DNA of 60,444 bases from Symbiodinium natans (Eukaryota; Sar; Dinophyceae; Suessiales; Symbiodiniaceae). Location: contig CAJNDS010002639.1 of NCBI GenBank assembly GCA_905221605.1, forward strand, positions 1-60,444, given 5' to 3'. The notes under the pieces were generated by a model that searched no databases, had not been told where the DNA came from, and saw only the letters and a list, made by a program, of their open reading frames with translations. Shown here in pieces: positions 1 through 12,384 of the stretch (the stretch's first letter is position 1; each line of letters begins with the position of its first letter). The position numbers were made by a program, and so were the translations under genes.

Positions 1-60
1 GTTTGGCTCAGGCTCCTTCGACACGGGTGCCCCTCCCCAGAGCCCCACACCCTATCACTA

Positions 61-176
61 AGAACCCTGAACCCTGAACCCTGAACCCTGAACCCTGAAC
101 CCTGAACCCTGAACCCTGAACCCTGAACCCTGAACCCTGAACCCTAAACCCTAAACCCTAAACCCTAAACCCTAAA
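61..176. repeat. Telomere-like tandem array, CCCTGAA then CCCTAAA
   Basis: About a dozen perfect CCCTGAA units run to roughly position 146 and then switch to CCCTAAA units. CCCTAAA is the plant/dinoflagellate-type telomere repeat; the CCCTGAA block is a homogenised variant. Unique sequence on both sides and opposite-orientation tracts from 268 onward argue for an interstitial array rather than a chromosome end. Confidence 0.85.
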
Positions 177-254
177 CCCAAGCCTCTGCAAGAGCTTGCA
201 GGTGAAGATGCACCAGCTCCTGCGTCGTCTCCCTGGCCTCCAACTTGTCTACTG

Positions 255-760
255 CTAGCCGGGTGTAGGTTCAGGGTTCAGGGTTTAGGGTTTGGGGTTT
301 GGGGTTTAGAGTTTAGGGTTTTGGATTTAGGGATTAGGGTTCAGGGTTTAGGGTTTAGCGTTCAGGTTCAAGGGTTTAGGGTTTGAGTCACATGGGCTTC
401 TAGGTTTTGAAGCCCTCTAAACTCCCTGACCCTAAACCCTAAACAGCCCAAACCCTGCACTCACACGTTAACAACGCCACGAAAATCGCGGTGTAGGTTT
501 CTTTCCCCCAAGCCCGAAACCCTAACAGCCTAGTCCCGCAGTTGTCGTTGTCACGTCAGCCCCGACCCTACACCGCCCACTAGGGCAGTAGGGCTTAGGA
601 TTTCGGGTGTTACGGGTTTAGGGTTTAGGGCTAGGGTTTAGGGCTAGGGTTTAGGGCGGTTTTTGTTTGGGTTGAGGGTTGGGAGCTTAAGGCTTAGCCC
701 TCAACAGTTGAGGTTTAAGGTTTTTGGTTGAGGGTTTAGGCCCCAGTTGCAGGTTAAGCC
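255..760. repeat. Degenerate telomere-like tract, mixed orientation
   Basis: TTTAGGG, TTTGGGG and TTCAGGG variants dominate 268-390 and 600-760, with short CCCTAAA runs between (430-445). The rest of 760-1660 has no convincing exon, only scattered CCCTAAA/CCCTGAA words (1331-1354, 1625-1660). Confidence 0.7.
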
Positions 761-1663
761 TGTGAAAAGGGCGCCTGTGTAGAATGTGTGTAGGTAACAC
801 GCACATGTACCGAAGCATTTCGTCAGCATGTCTGTATCTGTATATTTCTTACATACATATTTTGCCTTGCCACATGTTTGTTTTGTACAAACTTATCAGA
901 GAAGTGTGTTGGGCGCGACACGCACTTGTCTGCGTGTGCAACCCCAGTCTCTTTATGCCACACGTGATTTCTTATTTGGTTCTTTGCATACACTTGTTGG
1001 CTAGAAGCATCCGGGTGGCTGCACAAGAAGAGTTCATGAAATGCGTTGCGTTTTTGGGGTAAGGCTTGCCTTTTAACATGTAGACTGGTATAGAAGATGC
1101 TGCTCTCTCAGTGGCTAGTGAACGTCTCAAAATCTCACACCTAAACCCCAGACCCTGAAATCTTTGTGGGTGACTCCTTGAGCCTGCTTGCACATTCCCC
1201 CCTTCTTTGTCGCACCAGGATGCTTGGGTCTTCTAGTCCTTAATCCACCCTATGCAGAGCCTATGTAAGGGGTTCTACCTCAAGAATAGCCAGCCAAATT
1301 CAATCCCAAGCCCCTTGAACTAGGTATTGTACCCTAAACCCTAAACCCTAAACCCGAAGCCCCAGGTCAGTCGCACTTCAGATACGGGTCTCTGGACAGC
1401 CGCCACCTCAGATGCCAACAAAGCAGGATGCATGGGCAAGCTTACTCTGGGTAGGCCCTTGGGATATTTTTGTTTTATCCCTTGTTGGGGTTAAGAGGAT
1501 CAGATTTAGGCATATTTTCAGAGGGTTTTAAGAGCCATCCTAGTACTTTTCGACGCCTTATTACACCCTGAGCCCCAAACCCCGAACCCCCCTCCCCTGG
1601 CCCAAGGCCTCAAACCCTGTAAATCCCTAAACCCTAAACCTTAAGCCCCAAGCCCTAAGCCCT

Positions 1664-1758
1664 AAGGGATGCGGATCAAAAAAAAATTTATTTGGGATCA
1701 AGAAAAAATTTATTTAGGATCAAGAAAAAAATTTTTAGGATCAAAAAAAATTATTCTG
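1664..1758 (+). repeat. Left terminal inverted repeat of island 1
   Basis: Four tandem units with 21-22 bp spacing, each starting GGATCAA followed by an A-run and, in the clearest copies, ATTTATTT. It mirrors the segment at 3821-3908. Confidence 0.65.
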
Positions 1759-1789
1759 TTCTTCCGACGGAGAAAGAGAAAATGGGATG

Positions 1790-2110
1790 GAGGGAGGGAG
1801 AAAAGGAGGGAGGGAATGAAGGGCGGAAGGACGGAAGGACAGGAAGGAAGGAAGGCAGGAAGGAAGGAAGGAGGGAAGGAAGGAAGGAAGGAAGCAAGGA
1901 AGGAAGGAAGGAAGGAAGCAAGGAAGCAAGGAAGCAAGGAAGCAAGGAAGCAAGGAAGCAAGGAAGCAAGGAAGCAAGGAAGCAAGGAAGCAAGGAAGCA
2001 AGGAAGCAAGGAAGCAGGGAAGGAAGGGAAGGAAAGGAAAGGAAAAAGGAAAAGGAAAAGGAAAAGGACAAGGAAGGCCGGAATCAAGAAAGACAGAAAA
2101 AGGCAATTTC
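1790..2110 (+). repeat. GGAA / GGAAGCAA purine microsatellite
   Basis: Long (GGAA)n then (GGAAGCAA)n, grading into AAAAGG repeats. It is open in several frames on both strands only because it is repetitive; those translations (Lys/Glu/Gly-rich or Leu/Pro/Ser-rich) are not credible proteins. Confidence 0.85.
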
Positions 2111-2569
2111 ACAAAAGAAAGAAAGCAAGGAAGACGTCGTGCCAGCCTGCTTCAAAGCATACGTATTCTGGCCTTTGGTTGCTTGGTGCTGTGCTCCTAA
2201 GGTCCTCTGGTCACGTGGTCCTCTGGTCCTCCGGTCCTCCGCTCCTCTGGTCCCGTGGTTTCCCGGTCCCGTGGTCAGAGTTTTTTTCATGTTTATGCTT
2301 TTTGGTCATAATGGTATATTTAGTTCTGTAGGAAAACATAACACAACATATGATATATGTATGTGTATATATTAAAACAAAGTACAATGATATTATATAG
2401 TGGAATAGAGTATCATAGAACACAATATCGTATAGTATACCTTTGCATGATAAAAAAATATCAGAAATCGTAGTAAGAAAGCGTATATGTATATATTTAA
2501 TGCTATTTGTATATATAAAATTCAAAATACACAATACATATTTATTGTTTGTTTGGCGCCGGGCAAGCT

Positions 2570-2845
2570 TGTTCAACGCGTATGAATCCCTTCCAAACCC
2601 ATGATGCGAGCATTGTGTTTGCAAATGGGGGGGGTCTGCGCCCCCCCCCCCCCCCTCAAACCCCCCGCTGCTTTTTTAAGCCAGCGTATGAATATCCTTT
2701 CCAAACCAATGATGCGAGCGTTGTGTTTGCAAATGGGGGGGGCTGCGCCCCCCCCAACCCCCCCGCTGTTTTCTTAGTCCGGGCAAGCTTGCTTCAAAGC
2801 ACATGAATCCTTCCAATCCCATGATGCGAGCACTTTTTTGCATAA
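2570..2845 (+). repeat. Three direct copies of a 105-113 bp module with G-run/C-run hairpin
   Basis: Copies begin near 2580, 2691 and 2796. Each has a TATGAATCC/CATGAATCC-like start, CCAAACC/CCAATCC, then ATGATGCGAGC and, in the first two, a G-run followed by TGCGC and a C-run. The third is cut off after ATGATGCGAGC. The same core reappears at 21579-21606 in the second island. Confidence 0.75.
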
Positions 2846-2849
2846 TATA

Positions 2850-3470
2850 ATAATACACAAAAACACAACACTTTTCAAGTATATACAAGAATATGCAGCA
2901 ATATACACGTAAAACAAGAATAACTTACAACAATTTTCAGAAAATGACAATAGTATTCAATAATCGACAACAATATACAATAATACAAAAAAATGTACAA
3001 TAATACACAACAATATATACAATAATTTTCGAAAATATTCAAAAATATACAGTAATATAGAAAAACACAAAAACTCAATGACATGCAATAATGTAACATA
3101 GTATACAATAATTTACAATAATAGACAATAATCTACAATGACATACAATAATATACTATAATATAGAATCATCTGCAGTAACATACAAAGAAAACTCAAT
3201 ATTATAAAATAATTTACAGTAATCTACAAAAAAGAGAATAATACACAATAACTTTGAAAATGTACAATAACATTCAATAATATGCAACAATATAAAGTAT
3301 TATACAAAGATACAAGAATATACACGACAATACAATAATACTCAACAAAATGTACAACAATATACAATAATATGCAAGAATGTACAATGTCATACAATAC
3401 TATACAAGAATATACAATGCTATGCCATAATATACATGCTTCAGAGTATACGCATTTTTTGGAAACTTCT
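2850..3470. repeat. AT-rich degenerate repeat
   Basis: Short imperfect reiterations of ACAATAATATAC-like words over about 600 bp, sharply AT-rich against GC-rich surroundings. No exon signal. Confidence 0.7.
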
Positions 3471-3492
3471 AATGCCAAGATGCCAGCATTGA

Positions 3493-3725
3493 TTTGCAGC
3501 CTCTGCAAACTCAGAAATGCTGCTATTTTCAGTATTTCCAGCCTTTGAAATCGCAGAAATGCTGCTATTTTCAGTATTTGCAGCCTCTGGAAACTCAGAA
3601 ATGCTGCAGTGTACAGTGTTTCCAGCTTCTGAAAGCGCAGAACTGCTGCTATATACAATATCTGCAGCCTCTCTGGGAACTCAGAAATGCTGCTATTTTC
3701 AGTAGTTCCTGCATAAATGCTGTGT
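3493..3725 (+). repeat. Tandem repeat, unit 42-45 bp
   Basis: Five imperfect units containing CAGCCTCTG, then CAGAAATGCTGCTATTTTC and AGTATTTC-like words. The unit carries many AG and TGCTGC motifs but no stable reading frame. Confidence 0.75.
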
Positions 3726-3820
3726 TTTTCCGGTATTTAGAGCTTGCGAACGGCCAGAACTGCTGCATTTCTGAGCGTTTACGGCCTCCGCTTCGCTTGC
3801 AAGAAGCCTTCGAAGCCTTC

Positions 3821-3908
3821 AGTAAATTATTTTTTGATCCCAAATAAGTTTTTTTTGATCCGCCTAGAAATAAATTGTTTTTGATCCCAAATAAATTTTT
3901 TTGATCCC
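3821..3908 (-). repeat. Right terminal inverted repeat of island 1
   Basis: Four GATCC-ending units with AAATAA and T-runs, the inverted counterpart of 1664-1758. Confidence 0.65.
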
Positions 3909-4046
3909 CTACCCGTATCCCTAAGCCCACCAACAAAAACAACTTCGCGAAGGTCGGGCGAGGCTGCTTGAGACCCTGGTCCCCTCCGCGCCACGCCTGT
4001 GGCTGGTGTCGGACCGGACACTCACGCGCCAGGGCCCCCGGGTGTG

Positions 4047-5710
4047 GGTCTAGGGTTTAGGGTTTAGGGTTTAGGGTTTAGGGTTTAGGCTTCTTACCTG
4101 GTCCCCCATTAGTACCCCTAACCATGCCGTAATTTCATGGCCTTAGCCCCAGGCAAGCGGCTTGCCAGCGTTCGAAGGTAATGTTCCGGTCTTTGACCCT
4201 CTTTGGAGTATTGGTCGTGGTTTGGTGCCTTAGCATGGATTATGAGAAGGGCTGCTCGGCTTGCCCAACAGCGTGGTTGAACACCTTGTGGGTTAGGGAG
4301 CCATGCAGATGTGCTTTGTGTTTGTTTCTTTGTTAGTCAAACCGCTGGAGTCCTTTCGAAAGGGATTGTGCTACACTTGGGGGGTCAAAAGAAGACCCGC
4401 ATTCTTGAAAGGCGAAAAACCCTAAAACCCTGAAAGCCCAAAACCCCAAAATCCCAAAACCCTAAACCCTACAAGTCTAAAACCCTGTGTTTAGGTGTCG
4501 GGATGAGGCGTTGCCAAAGTTAAGAGTTCAAAGGAGCAGCTGGGGCTTCCTAGCTTAGGGTTTAGGTTTAGGGTTTAGGACCCTAAACCCTAAACCCTCA
4601 ACCCTAAACCCCAAACCCCAAACCCTACACCCTAACCCTAAACCCTCTCAGAAGGTAGCGTGGTGTAGCCATCAGTGAGGCCTTGGGCGCTTGCCATCGC
4701 CTCGTGAGTTTGACCAGCTGACCCTGGCTTCGGATGCTCACAAGGCAGCCCAGCTAGCTGCCAGGGCTTAGGGTTAGGGTTTTGGGTTTAGGTTTTTTTG
4801 GTTTAGGGGTTTGGGTTTTTGGTTTAGGGTTTAGGTTTAGGGTCTAGGGTTTGGGGTTTCGGGTTTGGGGTTTAGCTAATACACTCACACTTAGGGGTTC
4901 ATGCTGGATAGGGCACCCTAAACCCTAAACCCTACACCCGAAACTAGCCTGAAATAAGCCTCTGCAAGCCTGAGTCTGAGCGGGCCACTTGCACATCTTC
5001 TGGCCCGGAGGGTTTAGGCTAGTTTAGCGTTTAGGGAGAGCTTTCAAGGCCCTACTCAAAGGTTCCTGGGTAGTTATAAGTAGGGCGCGATGTGGGGGAA
5101 CTACGGTTTTAACCTTTTCAGGGTGCTTATAACCCACCATGAACCTCCAAGTAGACTGCCTAGACCGGCCTCAAGTACTTGGTAGCCCAATGGTACCTTT
5201 TTCCCTTTTTGGTTCAAGGTTGACCCAAGGTTCCCTTATACAGTTACCAACCCCAAAAAGGGTACCTTATCGAATATGGTTACAGGGCTACCAAGGAGTA
5301 ATTTAAACCCTAAACCCGCGACCCAAACCCCTAAACCCTAAACATCCCTAGAGCACAGGGAGCCTTTGAGTGAAGATGCAAAGACACTTGCAGGAAGGCA
5401 GGTACAGGGCTGAGAATTCCTTCAAGGGAAGCTCTAGAGGGGTGGGAGGCTTTAGGACTTTGTTTGTTCTCAGTTTGCGTGCAACTTTGTGGAGTTTGGA
5501 GCTGAGCCCTCCAGATGTGGGGGGTTGGGTTCAGGGTCTGGGGGCATTTGGAGGGAGGTTTTCGAGTCTAGGAGTCTAGGGTTTCCCTTGAGTAAAAGGG
5601 TTTAGGGTTTAGGGTTTGGGGTTTAGGGTTTAGGGTTTGGGGTTTGGGGTTTGGGGTTTGGGGTTCAGGGATTGGGTTTAGGGTTGTTTAGGGTTTAGGG
5701 TTTAGGGGGC
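4047..5710. repeat. Interstitial telomere-like tracts
   Basis: Clean (TTTAGGG)n at 4050-4089 and 5598-5705; CCCTAAA tracts at 4578-4650, 4915-4940 and 5304-5343; mixed G-rich tracts at 4555-4580 and 4760-4875. The intervening DNA (3911-6170) shows no exon chain I can support. Confidence 0.75.
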
Positions 5711-6320
5711 CGCCCTGCCAGGAACATGGGTCAAATGCCGTGGTGCTGATTGCGGTGCACCGCTGGAGGAGCCAAAGCCTCAGGGCCGGAAGCAGAGGGC
5801 GTGGACACCCTAAACTTCCTAAACCCTGACACTGTTGGTCTCTCGCGTTTGTCAATCCACCAAGTATCAAAAAACTTTCGACTATTAAAAAAGCAATGTA
5901 AAATCACAATAAAGTCTATGTTCTCTATCTTCCCCTCTCTCTCTCTCTTTTTACCTCCTCTCCTCTCTCATTGCCTGCTGGAAGCCCGATGTTTGCAGAA
6001 GTGCTCTAGACGCATCAAGCCAGCTTCCGTAAAGGACAGTACTACACCACGTTCAAGGGTGTACGGTCTACATCCCCAGAACCCAAAACGAAGCAAGGTT
6101 TTATTCCTAGCATCCCCCAAAGAACCGCACATCTACACTCACCAACACTGATAAAGAGCCCTAAAAAAAGCACACACACACACACCCCACAAGAGCAGTA
6201 GGATACATCCTGTTTCATGTGCCTTTCTCTGGGCTTCAGAGCTTCTCGGGGCTTTAAATTGCTTGAGGCAGAAGCAGGCCTTCCGAAGCCCTAAACCCAA
6301 ACTCCGAACGACGAAAGGAA

Positions 6321-6662
6321 CACAGACACACACACACACACACACACACATAGACACAGACACAGACACAGACACAGACACAGACACAGACACAGACACA
6401 GACACAGACACAGACACAGACACAGACACAGACACAGACACAGACACAGACACAGACACAGACACAGACACAGACACAGACACAGACACAGACACAGACA
6501 CAGACACAGACACAGACACAGACACAGACACCGACACAGACACAGACACAGACACAGACACAGACACAGACACAGACACAGACACAGACACAGACACAGA
6601 CACAGACACAGACACAGACACAGACACAGCACAGACACAGACACAGACACAGACACAGACAC
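6321..6662 (+). repeat. (CACAGA)n microsatellite
   Basis: Roughly 300 bp of nearly perfect ACAGAC hexamers with one substitution near 6531 and one slip near 6628. It is open in several frames (Thr-Asp, Val-Ser or Cys-Val repeats) purely because of the hexamer; no gene is inferred. Confidence 0.95.
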
Positions 6663-7173
6663 ACACACACACACTCACACACCAGCCAACCACACTTACC
6701 ACACACTTAACACACACTTACACACACACACTTCCACACACACACACACTACACACTTACACCCTACACCACACACTTACCACACATATTTACACTTACA
6801 AAAACACACCACACACACACACACACAGCACACGCACACACGCACGCACGCACCGCACGCACGCACCCCAAGCAACACGCACCCACGACCCACGCCCCAC
6901 GCCACCACCACGCACCACGCACCCAAGCACCACGCACGCACCGCACGCACAGCACGCAGCACGCACGCGCACGCACCCACGCACCCAGACACCCACGCAC
7001 ACCGACACACGCAAACAGCACACACGCACACAAGCACACACGCACAAACGCACACACGCACCAAACGACAACGCACACACGCACACACGCACACAGCACA
7101 CAAGCACACACACGCACACGCACACACGCACACACGCACAAACACACACACACGCACACACGCACACGCCCCC

Positions 7174-7221
<48 letters not shown>

Positions 7222-7650
7222 ACACCCACACCCACACCCACACCCACACCCCCACCCGCACGCGCACGGCACGCGCACGCGCACGCGCACGCGCACGCGC
7301 ACGCGCACACGCACACGCACACGCACACGTGCACGCGCACACACACACACACACAGACACAGAGGCACACACAGAAAGCCTGCGCCCGCGCCCGCGCCCG
7401 CGACCGGCCCTGCGACCGCGCCAGCACGCTCACATGCGCACATGCGCACGCTCACATGCGCACATGACATGTGCAAACGCGCAGACGCGCACCCGTGCAC
7501 GCACGCACATGCGCCCACGCGCACATGCGCCCACGCGCACGCCCCGTGCTGGGTACACACGCACAAGCGCCCACACGCCCACGCTGACATGCCCACACGC
7601 CCACACACCCAAACCCACGCTCACACCATCTCGCACACACAGACACACAC
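6663..7650 (+). repeat. CA / GCAC-rich low-complexity tract
   Basis: About 1 kb of CA dinucleotide derivatives grading through CACGCA, CCCACA (7218-7250) and GCACGC (7260-7330) into loose CACGCC words. The long ORFs on both strands are artefacts of low complexity. Confidence 0.9.
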
Positions 7651-10600
7651 CATCACACCATTACTCACCCATTTTAGAGTGGGTCTAGTTCAGCAGACAG
7701 ACCCCAGTGCGCGTGCACAGGACAGCGCAGCAATTGCTGGACACTGACCGTTTGCCGAACAGAGAACAGTGGAGCGCAGTCACAAGCCTGCCATTTGAGA
7801 GCCTTACGAGTGAAATCCCATGTCCAACCTCAGGTCAAGACCCCACCCAAAGCGCCAAACCCGCTTGGGGCTCAACGGCCCTTGACCCCTCAAGCTTAAA
7901 CCCTAAAAGCCCCTGCCTTTTTGAAGCCTTAACGCCCGAAGGCGAGAGTAAAGGGACTAGCCGGATCAGTTCTAGCAATGGATTAGCAATCATAGCCTTA
8001 GCAGCGCACATGCATTGACGTTCGCGGTAGGTTTGATGGGTTCAGGGAAATCAGGTGCGCATGGTGCACGCCCAGTTTCTCGCTTGTTCCGTTTGTTCCA
8101 GCCGTACGCGTTCCCCGACTACTTTGCTGGTCTTGCGTTATGCATCTTCTTCGTGAGGAGCTTCCGTCCAGCACTGCCGCTCTCCGAGTTGCAGTATCAA
8201 TGAAGCATTTCAAGGGCCTTTTGCTGTGGTGTTCGGGACCTTGAGTCGGGCTTACAAGGTTCCAATCAAGAGCCGAAGTCCTGCAGCCCTCAGCCCCAGT
8301 TCATGCGGCACTAAAGCCTGAAACTTCAATCCAGTTTCAATCCTAAACAAGATGCCTGCACTGGTGATGCGTCTTGGCTCTGACGCCACTGGGCATGTTC
8401 TTAAATGATCAGTGCGAATTCCACAATAACTCAAAGTATTTTGGAGTCAGTTTATAGGGTTCAGGGCCGGTACTCTCAGTGTATCCACCTTTCATATCCT
8501 TACAGTGGCGACGTTACACGAGCTGGTGCGCCGTCTGGTGAGGCATGACAGAGGTGGCCCGGATACCGGTACTATGATCCTTGTAATTCCATTTCTGGCA
8601 AGACCTTACATACAAACTGCCAACGCCAATTCACAACGGAACGATTGGCTGCCGACACTGTTCCTTTCTTTAAAGGTGCTTTTGCAAGGGTACATTGGAT
8701 GCTGTAGGTAAACACGCGAGGCTCCAGGGCTGCAGGGTCAGGGCCGCGGAGGCTCCCAGTCAATGTCACGGGAGCTTATTTGAGATTAGGGTGGAAGGCT
8801 ACTCCTTATCTCTTCCTGACATTAAACATTGACAAAGGGCATGTGCCTTATAAAGGCTTGATATGCTTCCTTTTCTCTGAGCCACCTCCCTCTCTCGAGT
8901 CGTTCGAAAGCCTTCAAGGGTTTAGGCTTCTGGGTGTAGCCTTCGCGCGAGGCCCTCAAAGACACCACCCCGCCCCCCAAACAAAAAAAATAGAAATCTC
9001 TGAAGCCCCTGAAGCCCTCAACCCTAAATCCCATAGACGACCATGCAAACCTCCCAAAACTTTTAAACCCTTACCCCCCCCGAGCCCTAAACCCTAAGCC
9101 CTCAAAAACCCCGCAATCCCAACCCCCGCCTAAGTCCCCTGATTCCCCTTGAGCCTCTCCACTGAAAGGCGGGCCCATCCATCCCGGGCCCGCGTCCCCG
9201 ATGGAAGCCTGAGTTTGGAGGGGGCCGCTTGGTGTTTGTGGGGTTGGGGCTCAGGCGGCTATATGATGCGTTTTTGGCCTTGGGGTTCATAGGGTTATAC
9301 TTCGGATACAGGGGTTCAGGGGCTTAGGGAGGTTTAAGGGCTTAGGCATTTGGGGGTGAGGGCTTCGGTCGGAGTTTAGGGGTCTAGGGTTTTGGGGTTT
9401 TGAGGATTATATACATATTGGTGTAGAGGTTTCTCTGCAGTTATCCTACTTGAACGAACCCGCCCCACGAACCTCCAAGTAGAGGGTTTAGGATCTCGAG
9501 GGCTTGACGGGCTCTAGGGTGCCTTGAGGTTTAGGGCTGACACTCCCAAACAGGTGCACACGCGGTGATCTGGACCCCTACGAAGCGTTTCTAGTGTCCT
9601 ACACCCTTAGACCCCATAAACACAAGACAAAGCCGCATAGCCCAGGCAACGATGAGTCCAGGCCGGTGCGCTCGTCGAGCTGGGGTCATTCAATGCTTGG
9701 GGATTAGTAGGCTTGGCGCTTAGGGTTCGGTGTTTAGAGTTCAGAGTTCAGGGTTTAAGGCTCCAAACTGGCTCCCTAACCCCCACAACCCTTTGCAAGC
9801 TTTCAAAGCAATGCACCCAAAGGCCCGACGTGTGACAGGCTTGCTCTAAATCTGGGATGCCAAGTAGGACCCCTATTCCGGTAGGACAGCCTCCTAGGCC
9901 CGACTCGGAGGCTCGTGCATAGTTGCAAGTAACGACACAAGTGCCGTAGACAGGGTACTTGTAGCCCGACTTCGAACTGCCATGAACCCATGAACCTTGA
10001 AGGATGCCCTAAACCAGAGTCCATTAGGGTTTTAGGATTCGCCTCCTGAGCTCCAACCGCAAAGTGAGCCGGAGAAGGCCTGCAACCATTGTGGGCGATT
10101 GGAATGCGGAGATCAAGTGCGGCTCTCCTCGGGAAAGTGATTGCGTGGGGGGTCGGAATCGTAACCTGAGACCCTAAACCCCGCTTCCTAACAAACTAGC
10201 AGTATCCCGACTCCCCGAAGCAATGCAAGGTCAGGACCAGCCAGTAGACCGGACGAAGCCCAAAACCCCAAACGAAACAACCTTACAGCTGTGCCGCGCC
10301 CTCAAAAAGTTCTCAGAATGAAGTCCCTCAGCCCCCCGAGTAACAGAAGGGTTATTCGTGCAGGGTTTCGGGCGCCTGGAGTAGCCGATGTTTCAACGCA
10401 TCGCCATACAGCCATTTTCTCTCTGCATGTCTAGGTCTAGGTACGCTCAAAGAACGCTTGTTCCCAAAACCCAAAGGTGAAGAGATGGAGGGCCCCTTGT
10501 CCGAGGAGCTGGTGGTGGGATTTCCTGAAAGTCCCACAACCGAAACACATTTCGGAATTGAGGTCATTGGCCTAAGCCCTACACCCCTGCAAGTGCTTTG

Positions 10601-10744
10601 AACTCTGAGCTCTTCAACCGCTGCGTTCGCAAGGGGATCGTGTGGGACTGCCGTTAGCACTGCACCGTGCCACTGTATCAGCCCCACTGGGCTTTCAACA
10701 ACCCCAACCTCAGACGTCGAGCGCTACCTCTCGCGGACGCTTTC
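7651..10744. other. Non-coding stretch without a supported gene
   Basis: Scattered telomere-like words (for example 9280-9400 G-rich, 9070-9100 C-rich). A short + strand ORF near 8015-8203 has a somewhat protein-like composition but no supporting splice partners. No feature is claimed. Confidence 0.5.
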
Positions 10745-10867
10745 ATGGTAGCGGGGCGTTCCGTCCACGGGGAAGTGTCCCGAACCAAGAAGGCCTTCCC
10801 GCCTGGCGGGGTGAGCGCCTTGATGGACCACCTCCGACAGGCCCTTGGGAAGCCACATGTCGATCAG
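10745..10867 (+). CDS. Channel exon 1 (N-terminus, candidate start)
   Basis: ATG at 10745 opens a GC3-rich frame ending PHVDQ before a GT donor (phase 0). It includes [15 protein letters not shown], helix-forming. The start is chosen as the most likely ATG; the frame stays open upstream to an ATG at 10667. It joins in phase to the next exon. Confidence 0.45.
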
Positions 10868-12351
10868 GTGACAGATCTGCTAGCGTGACTTCAAGGGCAC
10901 GAACGGACGCAACGCGGAGTCGATGAACGAGTCTCGCACAATGAAGGAAATACGAAGCCTTCCGAGGTGCAGCCCAAAAACAGTTGCGAAGGGCAACTGC
11001 AAGGGAAGAGCGTTTGGGGCGTTCTTTGTAGGATGGCAGCTGCCATGCAGGACACTTTTGGCACACTTAAGGTCCACCGATGCAAGGAAAGGTGACAACA
11101 AAAGAGATGGAAGATCATGAAATGCCCATTTCTTCGGAAAGGCGCCAGAAATACACAAGCACTGCGTAGACTTTGCCTGAACCCAAACCCTGAATCCTTG
11201 GCTTAGGGCTTGGGCCCGAGAAAGGGTTTGGGGTTTCGGGCGAGGGGTTGGACCTAAGGTGTCCTTGTCAGGGAAGTTTGGAATGTTGAGTAGGCACCTC
11301 AAGTCCCTCTATATCCACTGGACGGTGCCTGCTTCCCTTGAAAGCTCTTTCCGACAGGAGTTTCAGAACCTCATCACCAACTTGGTGAGCCTCCATAGCC
11401 GAGAGCTGGCTCAGGCAGGGTCTTGAAAGGGTGGCGTTGGGGGCAGCCCAACCTTAAACGGGCTGTTCACGCATGGTTCTTGAAGCCCTGAACACGCTTA
11501 GGGGTTAGGGATCTTAAGCCCAAAAGCCCGGCTTTCAACCAACAGGACTTAAAGGCCCCCAAAGCCACCCCAGTTTCCTTTGCAAACTCTCGGAAATACA
11601 CTGAACCCGTCAAAGCCCATAAACAACCCTAGTTTAGGGTTAGGTCTCCAAACCGCCCACAAACCTCACAATGCCCTGATCCGTGCAGCGGCGAACACCA
11701 ACCCAGTTTCCTTCCCCCTTGTATCTGCTTAGCCCCAATTCTTTTTGAGGGGGGGGGGGGCAGAGTGATGATATACTAGAGACTGAGACTATACCCTGTT
11801 GTTGTTTTTTGTTGTTTGTTTTGAGCGTGTGTGTGTGTGTGTGTGTCTGTCTGTGTGTCTGTCTGTGTGTCTGTCTGTGTCTCTGTCTGTGTCTCTGTCT
11901 GTGTCTCTGTGTGGCTCTGTGTGTCTCTGTGTGTCTCTGTGTGTCTCTGTGTGTGTCTGTGCGTGTCTGTGTCTGTGTGTCTGTGTGTGTCTGTGTGTGT
12001 CTGTGTGTGTGTGTGTGTGTCTGTGTGTCTGTGTGTCTGTGTGTCTGTGTGTCTGTGTGTCTGTGTGTCTGTGTGTCTGTGTGTCTGTGTGTGTGTCTGT
12101 GTGTCTGTGTGTCTGTGTGTCTGTGTGTCTGTGTGTCTGTGTGTCTGTGTGTCTGTGTGTCTGTGTCTGTGTGTCTGTGTCTGTGTCTGTGTCTGTGTGT
12201 CTCTGTCTGTGTCTGTGTCTCTGTCTGTGTGTCTGTGTGTCTGTGTGTCTGTGTGTCTGTGTGTCTGTGTGTCTGTGTGTCTGTGTGTCTGTGTGTCTGT
12301 GTGTCTGTGTGTCTGTGTGTCTGTGTATGTGTGTCTGTCTCTGTGTGTGTG

Positions 12352-12384
<33 letters not shown>

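Larger units (their letters stand above)
1664..3910. mobile_element. AT-rich island with terminal inverted repeats (island 1)
   Basis: The segment is bounded by imperfect inverted repeats of about 85 bp. The left arm holds four GGATC words at 1673, 1695, 1717 and 1738, each followed by an A-run and usually ATTTATTT. The right arm holds the complement, GATCC at 3836, 3857, 3883 and 3903. The match continues outward as AGGGATGCGG (left) against the complement of CCGTATCCCT (right). Inside, in order: a GGAA/GCAA purine microsatellite (1790-2110), AT-rich DNA, three copies of a 105-113 bp module ending in G-run/C-run hairpins, a long AT-rich tract and a 42-45 bp tandem repeat. No transposase-like ORF is visible, so if mobile it is non-autonomous. 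It could also be a locally amplified repeat mosaic. Confidence 0.5.

Noticed and set aside
1-180. True chromosome end
   Set aside because: The array is short, flanked by unique sequence, and telomere-like tracts in both orientations recur throughout.
1669-2375. Several 100-230 codon ORFs
   Set aside because: Read through the GGAA/GCAA purine repeat of island 1.
1673-3910. CRISPR array in the repeated units
   Set aside because: Units are adjacent or degenerate with no unique spacers; the genome is eukaryotic.
6139-7747. Very long ORFs on both strands (Thr-Asp, Val-Ser, Cys-Val repeats)
   Set aside because: They are read from (CACAGA)n and CA-rich DNA; all frames are open because the repeat lacks stop codons.
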